DNA from: CAWEHU01 sp963808965
GTDB lineage: Bacteria; Pseudomonadota; Alphaproteobacteria; Acetobacterales; Acetobacteraceae
Length of the DNA: 64,000 nucleotides
Direction: 5' to 3'
Assembly (NCBI GenBank): GCA_963808965.1
Contig: CAWEHU010000029.1
Location: forward strand, 257,632-321,631
A program made the translations under genes and the position numbers. Positions 17,612-26,000 of the stretch are shown here, in pieces. The notes under the pieces were generated by a model, which saw only the letters and a list, made by a program, of their open reading frames with translations, was not told the origin of the DNA and did no database searches. Every line of letters begins with the position of its first letter. Position 1 is the first letter of the stretch.

Positions 17612-17621
17612 TCTAGCCCGG

Positions 17622-18089
17622 ATGCGACTCGAATACTTCCAGATGGTGGACCGGATCAGCTCGCTTGATCCGGAAGCGCGCACGATTCGCGCCGAATGCG
17701 CCGTGCCCGAGGCGAGCCCGGTGTTCGAGGGCCATTTCCCCGGACACCCGATCCTTCCCGGCGTGTTGATGATCGAGGCGATGGCGCAGACGGGCGGCTG
17801 GCTCATCATGGCGCTGTCCGGGTTTCAGCGCATCGCGTTCCTCGCGCAGGTGAAGCTCGCGAAGATGCGTGCCTTCGTGACCCCCGGCCAGGCGCTCACG
17901 GCCGAGGCGAGCCTCCTGCATGACGGCTCCGGCTACGCGGTCGCTTCCGGGCGGCTGATGCGGGGCGATCAGGGCATCGCCGAGGCGGAGATCACGTATC
18001 GCGCCATGCCGTTCCCGAACGAGATCACCCGCGGGCAGATGCTCGAAGCGGCGCGGCGGGTGCGGATACCCCCGGAGCTGATCGCATGA
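17622..18089 (+). CDS. fabZXL: (3R)-hydroxyacyl-ACP dehydratase FabZXL
   Basis: 155 aa hot-dog fold dehydratase. The catalytic His lies in FEGHFPGHPILPGVLMIEAM (about residues 36-54), with the conserved Glu in the following helix. It would dehydrate 3-hydroxyacyl intermediates on AcpXL during VLCFA elongation. It begins ten bases after the acpXL stop and overlaps the next gene by four bases, so expression is coupled. The symbol follows the rhizobial cluster; biochemical specificity for long chains is inferred from context. Confidence 0.9.
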   Translation: MRLEYFQMVDRISSLDPEARTIRAECAVPEASPVFEGHFPGHPILPGVLMIEAMAQTGGWLIMALSGFQRIAFLAQVKLAKMRAFVTPGQALTAEASLLHDGSGYAVASGRLMRGDQGIAEAEITYRAMPFPNEITRGQMLEAARRVRIPPELIA

Positions 18090-19291
18090 AGGAAACCTCA
18101 CAGCGCGGGCGCCGCGACGCCCTCATCACCGGGATCGGCCTGGTCTCCTGTCTCGGCGAGGGGCCGGACGCGCATTGGCAGGCGCTGGATGCCCCGGGAG
18201 GCTTTCAGCCGGTGGTGGACACCGAGCGGTTCTCGCCCTGGCTGGTCCACCCCATCGTGCCGATCGAGTTCGATAGGCAGATCCCGAAGCGCGGCGACCA
18301 GCGGCAGATGGAGGCGTGGCAGCGGATCGGAACCTACGCGGCGGGGCTCGCGCTCGAGTCGGCCGGGATAAAGGGGAACACGGCGCTGCTCGGCCGGACG
18401 GACATGATCGTGGCGGCCGGCGGAGGCGAGCGGGACAGAGCCGTGGATGAGGCCATCCTCTCCGCCCTCCCCTCCGCGCCCGAAGCGGGCGTGCTCCTCA
18501 ATGAGCGGCTGATGAGCGATCTCCGGCCGACCCTGTTTCTCGCCCAGCTCTCGAATCTACTCGCCGGCAACATTTCGATCGTGCATGGCGTCGTCGGGTC
18601 CTCGCGCACTTTCATGGGGGAGGAAGCAGCCGGCGTGGATGCGGTACGGATCGCCTGCGCACGGATCGCGGCCGGACAGGGCGAGATATTCCTCGTGGGC
18701 GGCTCGTATAACGCCGAGCGGCCGGAAGTCCTGCTTCAGTACGAACTCGGCCGCACTTTGCTGAAGCAACCCTTCGCAGGCGTGTGGGAGCGGCAGGACC
18801 GCGGCGGCGGGATGGTTCCGGCCTCCATCGGCTGCTTCTTGGTGATCGAAAGCCGGGCCCATGCAGCCGGCCGCGGGGCGACGGCGCACGCCCATATCGC
18901 CGCGATCGCCTCTGACCGATGCCGTCGCGCGCCCGGCGAGGCGGCGGCGAACGCATCGCGCCAGTTCGAGGCGATGCGCCAGCACATTGATCCCGCAGCG
19001 AGCGCCGTTATCTCCGGCGCGACCGGCGTCGCCGCCCCCACGCAAGAGGAACGCGCGTTCCTCCGGGACCTGCGCCTCCCGATACGCGCCAGCGGCACGG
19101 CGATCGGGCACTCGCTGGAGCCCTCCTTCCCCGCAAATCTGGCGCTGGCCGCCGTGGCCGTCTCGCGAGGGCGCCTTTTCGGCCCGCTCGAGCCGGAGGA
19201 GGAGCCGATGTCCAGCCCGCTCCGCTCCGTGCTCGTCACCGGCTGGGGACATTGGCGGGGCGAAGGAATGGCCGTCGTGGAGGCAACATGA
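18086..19291 (+). CDS. fabF2XL: KAS-like protein FabF2XL lacking the catalytic Cys
   Basis: 401 aa thiolase-fold protein aligned to beta-ketoacyl-ACP synthase II from ITGIGLVSCLGEG to the end. Where active KAS has TAC, this sequence has VVGSSRTFMGEE after NISIVHG, so the nucleophilic Cys is missing. The first catalytic His motif (HGTGT) reads SGATGVAAPTQ, while the second region keeps a GH (AIGHSLEPSF). It is therefore unlikely to condense alone. Like chain-length factors of type II polyketide systems, it may pair with the intact KAS encoded next. The start overlaps fabZXL by four bases and the stop overlaps fabF1XL as ATGA, which favours equal expression. The pairing is inference. Confidence 0.86.
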   Translation: MKETSQRGRRDALITGIGLVSCLGEGPDAHWQALDAPGGFQPVVDTERFSPWLVHPIVPIEFDRQIPKRGDQRQMEAWQRIGTYAAGLALESAGIKGNTALLGRTDMIVAAGGGERDRAVDEAILSALPSAPEAGVLLNERLMSDLRPTLFLAQLSNLLAGNISIVHGVVGSSRTFMGEEAAGVDAVRIACARIAAGQGEIFLVGGSYNAERPEVLLQYELGRTLLKQPFAGVWERQDRGGGMVPASIGCFLVIESRAHAAGRGATAHAHIAAIASDRCRRAPGEAAANASRQFEAMRQHIDPAASAVISGATGVAAPTQEERAFLRDLRLPIRASGTAIGHSLEPSFPANLALAAVAVSRGRLFGPLEPEEEPMSSPLRSVLVTGWGHWRGEGMAVVEAT

Positions 19292-20559
19292 AAGATAGCC
19301 AAGGCCGGCCGGTCGTCGTCGTCACTGGCCTCGGCGTGCTCAGCTCGCTCGGCCAGGGGAAAGAGGATAACTGGCGCGCGCTCACCGGCGGGGTTTCCGG
19401 CATCCGCCGGATTTCCCGCTTCCCGGTCGCGGGGCTGCGCACGACCATCGCGGGAACGGTCGACTTCGTGCCCGTGGAGGAACCATCCGCCGCCGCGCTC
19501 GCCGAGCGCCTGGCCGAACTCGTGATCGAAGAGGCGGTTGAGGAAGCCGGTATCGGCAAAAAGGGTGACTTCCCCGGCCCGCTCTTCCTCGCCCTTCCGC
19601 CCATCGAAATGGATTGGCCGCAGCGGCGGGGGCTCGCCGAGGCGGCCGGTGCGAAGGAAAAAGCCGGCTATGGCGATATGCTGCGCGCCGCCTCGACCGG
19701 CGACTTCGCCCGCTACTACCGGCGCTTCCTGTTCGGCTCGGTCGCGGAACGCCTCGCGGACACGTTCGGCTTCAAGGGCTCCCCGATCGCGACCTCCACC
19801 GCCTGCGCATCCGGCGCGACCGCGATCCAACTCGGCGTCGAGGCGATACGGCGCGGCGAAACCGGGGTCGCGATGTGCGCGGGCACCGACGCTTCGATCA
19901 CCCCGGAGTCGCTGATCCGCTTCTCCCTTCTTTCCGCGCTCTCGACCCGCAACGACCCGCCGCAAGCCGCCGCGCGGCCGTTCAGCAAGGATCGCGACGG
20001 TTTCGTGATGGCGGAAGGTGCCGGAGCCTTGGTGCTGGAGAGTCTCGAACACGCGCGAGGACGCGGCGCGCGTATCCTTGGCGTGATCGAGGGTTTGGGC
20101 GAAATGGCGGACAGCTTCCACCGCACCCGCTCGAGCCCGGACGGCAAGCCCATCATCGGAACGGTCCGCAATGCATTGGAGGACGCCGGGGTAGCGCCGG
20201 ACACCGTGCAATACATCAACGCGCACGGCACCGGCACGCCCGAGAACGACAAAATGGAGTGGCTCGGCGTCTCGGCCGTTTTCGGCGAGCGCGCGCCCGC
20301 GATCCCGATCTCTTCGAACAAATCCATGATCGGCCACACGCTGACGGCGGCCGGGGCCATCGAAGCGGTGTTCACGTTCTTGACGATGCAGCGGGGACGC
20401 ATCCCGCCGACGATCAACTACGACACGCCCGACCCGGCATTGCCCGTGGATTGCGTGCCGAACGTGGCGCGCGATGCGAGCGTAACGCGCGCGATCTCCA
20501 ACTCTTTCGGCTTCGGCGGCCAGAACGTTTGCTTGGTGCTGGGCGCGGAACCCTCCTGA
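19288..20559 (+). CDS. fabF1XL: Beta-ketoacyl-ACP synthase FabF1XL
   Basis: 423 aa from the ATG at 19288, overlapping the upstream stop. The catalytic triad is complete: Cys in TSTACASGATAIQLG (about residue 173), His in NAHGTGTPEND (about 310) and His in SNKSMIGHTLTAAG (about 350). Gly-rich FGFGGQN closes the fold. It should extend acyl chains on AcpXL from malonyl units toward C26-C30. The immediate upstream partner lacks the Cys, so this subunit is the probable catalyst of a heterodimer. The fabG stop-start junction (TGAATG) is also seamless. Confidence 0.92.
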   Translation: MKDSQGRPVVVVTGLGVLSSLGQGKEDNWRALTGGVSGIRRISRFPVAGLRTTIAGTVDFVPVEEPSAAALAERLAELVIEEAVEEAGIGKKGDFPGPLFLALPPIEMDWPQRRGLAEAAGAKEKAGYGDMLRAASTGDFARYYRRFLFGSVAERLADTFGFKGSPIATSTACASGATAIQLGVEAIRRGETGVAMCAGTDASITPESLIRFSLLSALSTRNDPPQAAARPFSKDRDGFVMAEGAGALVLESLEHARGRGARILGVIEGLGEMADSFHRTRSSPDGKPIIGTVRNALEDAGVAPDTVQYINAHGTGTPENDKMEWLGVSAVFGERAPAIPISSNKSMIGHTLTAAGAIEAVFTFLTMQRGRIPPTINYDTPDPALPVDCVPNVARDASVTRAISNSFGFGGQNVCLVLGAEPS

Positions 20560-21282
20560 ATGCCGGAACGGCGTCGCGCGCTGGTGATCGGCGGCCGGCG
20601 CGGGATCGGCGCGGCGGTGGTAAGGGCGCTCGCGGAGGCAGACGTGGAGGTACTCCACACCTATCGTTCGGCTCCCGTTGAACCCGACGGACATACGGCG
20701 CGGCAGCTTGACCTCGCCGATCGCGACGCCGTGGAAGCGTTCGCGCGCGGCCTCGAGGAAGCGCCGGGCTTTGACGTTCTCGTGCAAGTCGGCGGCACCA
20801 CGTACGACACGCTCGCCGCGATGATGGACCAGGATGCGGCCGAGCGAGCCATGCAGGTGAATTTCTGGTCCTTCACCCGCATCGCTCGCGCGGTCGTGCG
20901 GCCGATGACCCGCGCTCGCTATGGCCGCATCGTCGCGATCGGCTCGGTGGTCGGCTTGCAGGCGAGCCAAGGCAACGCCGCTTATGCCGCGACGAAAGCC
21001 GCGCTGCTCGGCTACGTACGCACGCTCGCGATCGAAACCGCAAAGCGCGGGGTCACGGTCAACTACGTGGCGCCCGGCTTCGTCGATACCGAGATGATGG
21101 CACCGTTCGCTGCCTACCGCGGCGCGACCGAGGCGCGCATTCCCGCCGGGCGCTACGCGAGTGCCGAGGAGGTCGCCGCGGTGGTCGGCTTTCTGGCCTC
21201 TCCAGCCGCCTCCTACATCACAGGCGCAGTCATTCCAGTGGATGGCGGCCTGACCGCCTCCATCGGCGTCCAGCGCGCCTGA
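20560..21282 (+). CDS. 3-oxoacyl-ACP reductase (FabG-like SDR) of the VLCFA cluster
   Basis: 240 aa classical SDR. The nucleotide loop is GGRRGIGAAVV, and the catalytic Ser-Tyr-Lys occurs as GSVVG and YAATK; NYVAPGFVDTEM and a C-terminal PVDGG follow. The ATG immediately follows the fabF1XL stop. It would reduce 3-oxoacyl-AcpXL made by the KAS pair. The well-studied Rhizobium acpXL-lpxXL cluster is usually described without a dedicated reductase, so this gene may make the elongation cycle more self-contained here. Only an enoyl reductase is then missing, unless the neighbouring zinc-type dehydrogenase supplies it. Confidence 0.88.
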   Translation: MPERRRALVIGGRRGIGAAVVRALAEADVEVLHTYRSAPVEPDGHTARQLDLADRDAVEAFARGLEEAPGFDVLVQVGGTTYDTLAAMMDQDAAERAMQVNFWSFTRIARAVVRPMTRARYGRIVAIGSVVGLQASQGNAAYAATKAALLGYVRTLAIETAKRGVTVNYVAPGFVDTEMMAPFAAYRGATEARIPAGRYASAEEVAAVVGFLASPAASYITGAVIPVDGGLTASIGVQRA

Positions 21283-21299
21283 TACGGAACATTCCCGCC

Positions 21300-22331
21300 A
21301 TGTCGACAATTCGCGCGCTGCAACTGCTCGCCGACCGCGAGGTCGCCCTTGTCTCGCGGGAGCCGCCGCCGCCGCCGGGTCCCGGCGAGGTGCAGATCCG
21401 TATCAAGGCCGTCGGACTCAATCACATCGACGTCTGGGGTTATCGCGGTATGGCGTTCGCCAAGCGCGAACTGCCCCTCACGGTCGGGGCCGAAGCGGCC
21501 GGAGAGATCGCCGCACTCGGCCCGGACGTAACCGGATTCTCGGTCGGGCAGCATGTGATTCCGTACTCCGGCCTGACCTGCGGGACTTGCCGCGCCTGCC
21601 GCCAAGGCCGGGAGAATCTGTGCGAGAACGTCGCCGGCATTCGCGGCTTCCACGTGGACGGGTTCACGCAGGATCTGGTGAACCATCCCGCACGCCTCGT
21701 TTTGCCCGTGCCGGACGGCGTGCATCTCGTGGATGCAGCCTGCGTGCCGATCGCCTACTCGACCGTCGAGCACATGCTGTTCGACAACGCCCATCTGGAG
21801 CCTGGCGAGTGGGTTCTGGTGCATGCCGGCGGTTCCGGCATCGGCACCATCGCGATCAAGATCGCCAAGTCGATCGGCTGCACCGTCATCACTACCGTCG
21901 GAACCGATGCGAAGGCCGAGCGGGCGCGCGCATTGGGCGCCGACCACGTCATCAACTACCGCACCGACCGGTTCGAGGGCGTGGTGCGGAAGTTGACCGC
22001 CAAGAAGGGCGTGGACGTGGTGTTCGAGCACGTCGGCGCCGACACGTGGAGCGGTTCGCTGCTTTCGTTGAAGCGCGGCGGCCGGCTGGTAACGTGCGGG
22101 GCCACATCAGGGCCGGCCGGCAGCCTCAATCTGATGCAGCTTTTTCAGCAGCAATACCGCATCACGGGGTCATTCGGCTCGCCGCTGAGCGGCCTGGCGC
22201 GTGGCCTCGGCCGGATCGCCGCTGGGGTGCGTCCGGTGATCGATACGGTATACGGGCTCGAAGATTTCCGCAGCGGGCTCGACCGGCTCGAGCGGCGGGA
22301 CGTATTCGGCAAGATCGTTGTCACCTTATGA
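21300..22331 (+). CDS. Zinc-type medium-chain dehydrogenase/reductase (AdhXL)
   Basis: 343 aa MDR protein. The GroES-like domain has VGAEAAGEIAALG and the structural-zinc cysteines in CGTCRACRQGRENLC. The Rossmann domain has HAGGSGIGTIAIKIAK for NADP(H). The catalytic-zinc Cys of true ADHs is replaced around LNHIDVWGYRG, as in quinone oxidoreductase/enoyl reductase relatives. In the rhizobial VLCFA cluster the equivalent gene (adh2XL) precedes lpxXL. Its reaction is unproven: oxidation of the (omega-1)-hydroxyl or enoyl reduction are both plausible. It starts 17 bases after fabG in the same operon. Confidence 0.85.
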   Translation: MSTIRALQLLADREVALVSREPPPPPGPGEVQIRIKAVGLNHIDVWGYRGMAFAKRELPLTVGAEAAGEIAALGPDVTGFSVGQHVIPYSGLTCGTCRACRQGRENLCENVAGIRGFHVDGFTQDLVNHPARLVLPVPDGVHLVDAACVPIAYSTVEHMLFDNAHLEPGEWVLVHAGGSGIGTIAIKIAKSIGCTVITTVGTDAKAERARALGADHVINYRTDRFEGVVRKLTAKKGVDVVFEHVGADTWSGSLLSLKRGGRLVTCGATSGPAGSLNLMQLFQQQYRITGSFGSPLSGLARGLGRIAAGVRPVIDTVYGLEDFRSGLDRLERRDVFGKIVVTL

Positions 22332-22458
22332 AGCTGTGCTCATCCGTTTGGACGCCCTCTCATGCAGGGCTAGTCGAGGACTTGCGCGATCCCCTCGAGC
22401 GGGCCATCGTGGTGTTGCGCGACGATCACACTGCTCACAGCGTGAAAGGCTCACCAGC

Positions 22459-22713
22459 ATGCAATTCCTCGGATATCTGGTCTTTGCGCTCACCGCCGCG
22501 ATTGCGCTCAACAACGGCGCGGCTCTCGCGAACACCTGCCAAGCTGAAAACTTGACCTGCCCCACCACGATGCCCGTTGGTGGTTATTGCGAGTGTACTT
22601 CCCGCGGCGCCACGCAGGGCGGCACCGTGGTCGAAAGGCCCGCGCCCCGCACCCGGCAAAATTCGACGGCGGGCGGATGCGGCGCACATCCGAACGAGCC
22701 GGGCTGCCGCTGA
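22459..22713 (+). CDS. Small exported Cys-containing protein of unknown function
   Basis: 84 aa. A signal peptide of about 25 residues (MQFLGYLVFALTAAIALNNG, cleavage near ALA) is followed by a short mature part with six Cys: NTCQAENLTCP, YCECTS and GGCGAHPNEPGC. The even number of Cys suggests disulfides in the periplasm. AAAGG precedes the ATG at 22459. It lies between adh and lpxXL in the same direction, so it may travel with the VLCFA operon. No family recognised. Confidence 0.65.
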   Translation: MQFLGYLVFALTAAIALNNGAALANTCQAENLTCPTTMPVGGYCECTSRGATQGGTVVERPAPRTRQNSTAGGCGAHPNEPGCR

Positions 22714-22760
22714 AGCGAGCGCCGCGAACCCCCTCCCGCAAGCGGAGCGGACTCACGTCT

Positions 22761-22783
22761 CCCCCTCCCCTAGTGGGAGGGGG
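22761..22783. repeat. GC-rich palindrome (variant copy) inside the VLCFA cluster
   Basis: CCCCCTCCC / GGGAGGGGG arms of 9 bp around CTAGT, between the small Cys-rich protein and lpxXL. It resembles the hairpins at 3481 and 39104. It might attenuate transcription into lpxXL. Confidence 0.6.
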
Positions 22784-22808
22784 CAGGGCGAAGGGCTCAG
22801 CAACATAA

Positions 22809-23681
22809 ATGCTGGACTGGCTCCTCGGCCACCTCGTTTCCACTCAATTCGCCCTTCTCCGCCGCGCCGATCCGGATCGGGCGTCGGACCTGTGCGGGGC
22901 GGTGGCACGGCGGATCGGGCCGACGCTGCCAGTGCATCGCCTCGGCCGCGCCAATCTGCGGGCCGCGTTCCCGGATAAGGACCGTGCCTGGATCGAGGAC
23001 ACGCTCCGCGGCGCTTGGGAGAATCTTGGCCGGGTCGCGGGGGAATACGTCCATCTGGGACGGCTCTGGGATTACGACCCGGCGCATCCAAATTCGGGGC
23101 GCATCGTCACCGACGATGCCCCGCTCTTCTACGCCTTGCGCGACGATGGCGAGCCCGCGCTCTGCTTCGCCGCCCATCTCGCCAACTGGGAGCTTCCGGC
23201 GCTTGCCGCCGCGAAGCACGGCATGGCATCCGCCGTCGTCTACCGGATGCCCAACAACAAGGGCGTCGCGGCGGAGATCGCGCGCATCCGCGAGGGCCTC
23301 ATGGGGCGGCTCATTCGCAGCCGTTCCGAAGCGGCGTTCGAGATGGCGACGGCGCTGAATGCCGGCGAGCACCTCGGCATGTTGGTGGACCAGCACTGGT
23401 CGCGCGGCGTGGATGTGACGTTCTTCGGCCGGCGCTGCAAAGCGAACCCGACGCTCGCCCGCCTGGCCCGGCAATACGATTGTCCCGTTGTCGGCGTGCG
23501 CGTGATCCGGCTACCCGGCCATCGTTTTCGCATCGCATCCAGCGGCCGCGTCGAACTGCCCCGGAGCGAGGACGGCAGGGTTGACGTCGCGGCTGCGACA
23601 CAACTGATCACCGGCATCGTCGAAGGCTGGATCCGCGAGCACCCGGAGCAGTGGCTGTGGTTTCACAGGCGTTGGCGCTGA
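22809..23681 (+). CDS. lpxXL: Lipid A acyltransferase LpxXL (LpxL/HtrB family)
   Basis: 290 aa LPLAT family protein. The catalytic HX4E motif is HLANWE (His about residue 119). RMPNNKG, MLVDQHWSRGVDVTFFGR with conserved Asp/Gln, and the C-terminal EQWLWFHRRWR are all typical of Kdo-dependent lipid A acyltransferases. At the end of an acpXL-fab-adh cluster it is expected to transfer the very long (omega-1)-hydroxy chain from AcpXL to lipid A in the inner membrane. The N-terminal segment (about 1-25) is amphipathic and may tether it. The named specificity comes from synteny; the family call is firm. Confidence 0.92.
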   Translation: MLDWLLGHLVSTQFALLRRADPDRASDLCGAVARRIGPTLPVHRLGRANLRAAFPDKDRAWIEDTLRGAWENLGRVAGEYVHLGRLWDYDPAHPNSGRIVTDDAPLFYALRDDGEPALCFAAHLANWELPALAAAKHGMASAVVYRMPNNKGVAAEIARIREGLMGRLIRSRSEAAFEMATALNAGEHLGMLVDQHWSRGVDVTFFGRRCKANPTLARLARQYDCPVVGVRVIRLPGHRFRIASSGRVELPRSEDGRVDVAAATQLITGIVEGWIREHPEQWLWFHRRWR

Positions 23682-23718
23682 TTTTGGATGACCAGCGCCG
23701 GCGCGTAAGCGATCGATT

Positions 23719-24141
23719 TTAGTAACAAGGCGGATATGGGTAGTACCCGCATGGAGGTGGGGCAACCACGACGGGCGGCGCGTAATACGCAGGCGGCCGA
23801 TAGGCGGATGCAGCCGCCGCGCCGACAGCTACGCCCACCGCAGCGCCCGTGGCGGCCGCCGCACCTGGATAGTACGTGGGAGGAGGAACACCGCGGTAAT
23901 AGTAGGCGCCCGATGGCGGCGCTCGATACGCCGTGGCGCCCCCCGGACCCCTCACGGCAGCACCGCCGTATGGACCGCGGGCGGCAGCACCGCCATTGGG
24001 GCCGCGTACCGCCGCCCCGCCCCACGGGCCGCGATAGGCAGCGCCGCCGTATGCGCCATGAACCGAGCCCCACGCGAATGCCTCCGACGCGACCGATACG
24101 GCAAAAACCGCGCCGAGACTGACGAGGATTAGCCGATTCAT
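23719..24141 (-). CDS. Exported Gly/Ala/Tyr-rich repeat protein
   Basis: 140 aa with a signal peptide ending near SEAFA (about residue 23). The mature part begins with four to five tandem units of about 10 residues with consensus GGAA-x-RGP-x (positions about 32-70). It continues with Tyr/Pro/Ala-rich stretches, an Ala/Gly hydrophobic core (GAAVGVAVGAAAASA) and a PYPPCY end. Composition suggests a surface or matrix protein. The start overlaps the stop of the DUF2092 gene as ATGA, so the two are translationally coupled. Function unknown. Confidence 0.72.
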   Translation of the reverse strand: MNRLILVSLGAVFAVSVASEAFAWGSVHGAYGGAAYRGPWGGAAVRGPNGGAAARGPYGGAAVRGPGGATAYRAPPSGAYYYRGVPPPTYYPGAAAATGAAVGVAVGAAAASAYRPPAYYAPPVVVAPPPCGYYPYPPCY

Positions 24142-24957
24142 GGGCGGGCTCCCTTCGGTTTGGCCGACGCAGCCTTGTTGGCCGGCTTCATTTCGATTTG
24201 CGTCGCGCCTTCGGGGGGCTGGAAAGTAAATTCCGCATCGGATGGATGGACCGAGAAATTCCAGTCGAACAGCTCGGCGATATAGCTCGGCTGTCCGGGC
24301 ACGGCGCGATAGGTCGCGACGAGGCGCCGCGGCAGGGCCTTGTCATTTTTTTCTGTCCAAAGTTCGAGTTCGATCCCGGGCGGCTGGAAGAACAGCAAAT
24401 GACGGCAAGGTACGCCGTCGATCGTCACTGTGTTGACTTCCTTGCCCGATTTGACGCCGGACAGAAATGACTTATCCGGCGCGTCTGTCAGAAAATCGGC
24501 CAACGGAAAGTCGACGCCAAGCTTGCCCATCACCGTCTCCAGCATACCCTGGATCGTATTCGGCACCGGAATGGTCGAGTATTTCTTGGTCTCGACTCCG
24601 AACAGTGTCACGGTCTTGCCGTCATAAAACAGCTTGCTCGATCCGTCGTCGCCGGCGACGCTGATCATGAGCCGGTCTGGCCGCCGGACCAGAACGCTAA
24701 TCGTGTGAGCAATGTGTAGCTGTTGCCCGCTCTGATCTACGTAAGCCCGTCAAAGTGCGCGCCTGAAACGAGAATTGATCCGCCAGCAGACTCTTGCCCA
24801 TTTGGGCGAGTGCGGCCCTTACATCCTCACTGATCCCCGGCTTTGGTGGACTGGCGGCAAATGCCGCCGGGGCCATCCGCGGAATCACGCCGACCATCGC
24901 CGCGATACTCAATCCGGCAACGATCAAAACCGTCCTCAGTGACGTCCAAGCCCACAT
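24138..24957 (-). pseudogene. DUF2092 exported protein, split by one frameshift
   Basis: Two adjacent frames make one DUF2092 protein. The first (from the ATG at 24957) has a signal sequence (VLIVAGLSIAAMVG ... AAFAASPP) and VRAALAQMGKSLLADQFSFQA. The second resumes as DQSGQQLHIAHTISVLVRRP, DRLMISVAGDDGSS and continues to the stop. Joining them requires one base change between about 24741 and 24756. Homologues are periplasmic proteins of about 260 aa with a LolA-like beta fold and unknown role. The downstream half is well conserved, arguing for recent disruption or a sequence error. It is upstream of, and overlaps, the Gly/Ala-rich gene. Confidence 0.72.
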
Positions 24958-25283
24958 TGCAAATTTCCCACTATGTCGGTCGCTCGTAACATATCCGGTC
25001 CAAATCATCACGCTCCGCCTTCTCGCGAATTCACTTCGCGCCTATGCAGAGCGTGACATGTATCCATGACTCCCCCGCTGAGGGGCCTATCTGCCAGTTC
25101 AGAGTTCAACTATGCGCCAATCCGCGGGTGCCGCAACATCCCGGGTTGACGGGCGCCCCCGCCAGAGCCCTCGATAACGCCTCGGCGCTCATTGCACCCA
25201 AGGACTCTGGATCGTGCCGTCCGCGGGCTATGCTGCCGTGACGACGAAACAACGACATGCAGGACAACGGAGGAGATCCGGCC

Positions 25284-25822
25284 ATGCGCTCACTCGGGCT
25301 GTCCCTCATCGCCGCGCTCGGGCTGATGACGACCACCGCGGTGGCTCAGAATTATCTACCGGGAAATTATCCGCCCCCGCCTGAAACACAACCGGGCACG
25401 CCACCCGGCACTAATCCCGCAACCGGTGCACGCCCCGGCAACGTGATCGGCACAGGCAGCTCGCTGCCGAGGTCGAACCGGGCCAGCAATATCACTCCCT
25501 CCGATACACGCTCGTCGGTCGCGCCCAATCTGCCGTCTCCGCCAATTGGCGAGAATGCGTCGCCCCGCGCCTATCTCATCGCCGCTCGCGGGGCGCTCGC
25601 GGCCGGTCGTACCGGGGAGGCGCAACAATCGCTCGAAATGGCCCAGACCCGCCTGCTCGACCGCTCGGTCCCGCTGTTCCAGACGAACACCCCGCCCGCG
25701 ACCCCGCCGTCGATCAGATCTCGGCGGCTCTGCAGGCCCTTGGTGCGGGAGATCGGGCGCGCGCGATGCAGATCATCGACGCGACCATTCCGCAGGTGGC
25801 GGATATCGGCCCAGCGCAGTGA
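25284..25822 (+). pseudogene. Exported Pro-rich protein, frameshifted near its 3' end
   Basis: Starts at the ATG at 25284 after CGGAGGAGA. A signal peptide (to VAQ, about residue 22) is followed by a Pro/Thr/Asn-rich linker. A helical tail reads SPRAYLIAARGALAAGRTGE and AQQSLEMAQTRLLDRS. The frame is then lost near 25686-25698 in CCCCGCCCGC. In the next frame it resumes as ARDPAVDQISAALQALGAGD and RARAMQIIDATIPQVADIG and stops at 25822, which looks like the natural end. The tail resembles a single TPR-like helical pair. Function unknown; possibly intact in the real genome. Confidence 0.66.
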
Positions 25823-26000
25823 GAATCACGGCGGGGTCTCGATAGGAGCGACGGTGGCCTTTCAACGGGGCCGTGTGGGCTGTAATGATTCCGGCGGGCA
25901 ACTCGTCCCTGCGATGCCGGGCCTTACCCCGCAGCCGCCCGGGCGTCGGCTTGGCTGCTCAGCAAATGGTCCGCGCCGCGGACGCAATCGGAGGATTTCC

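Noticed and set aside
18736..21309. 857-codon open frame antisense to fabF2XL, fabF1XL and fabG
   Set aside because: Longest frame in the region but low complexity, Arg/His-rich and without motifs; the sense genes have complete signatures.
24138..25011. Two separate genes for the DUF2092 halves
   Set aside because: The first piece ends in non-domain residues and the second lacks a signal and start context; together they give one family-length protein.
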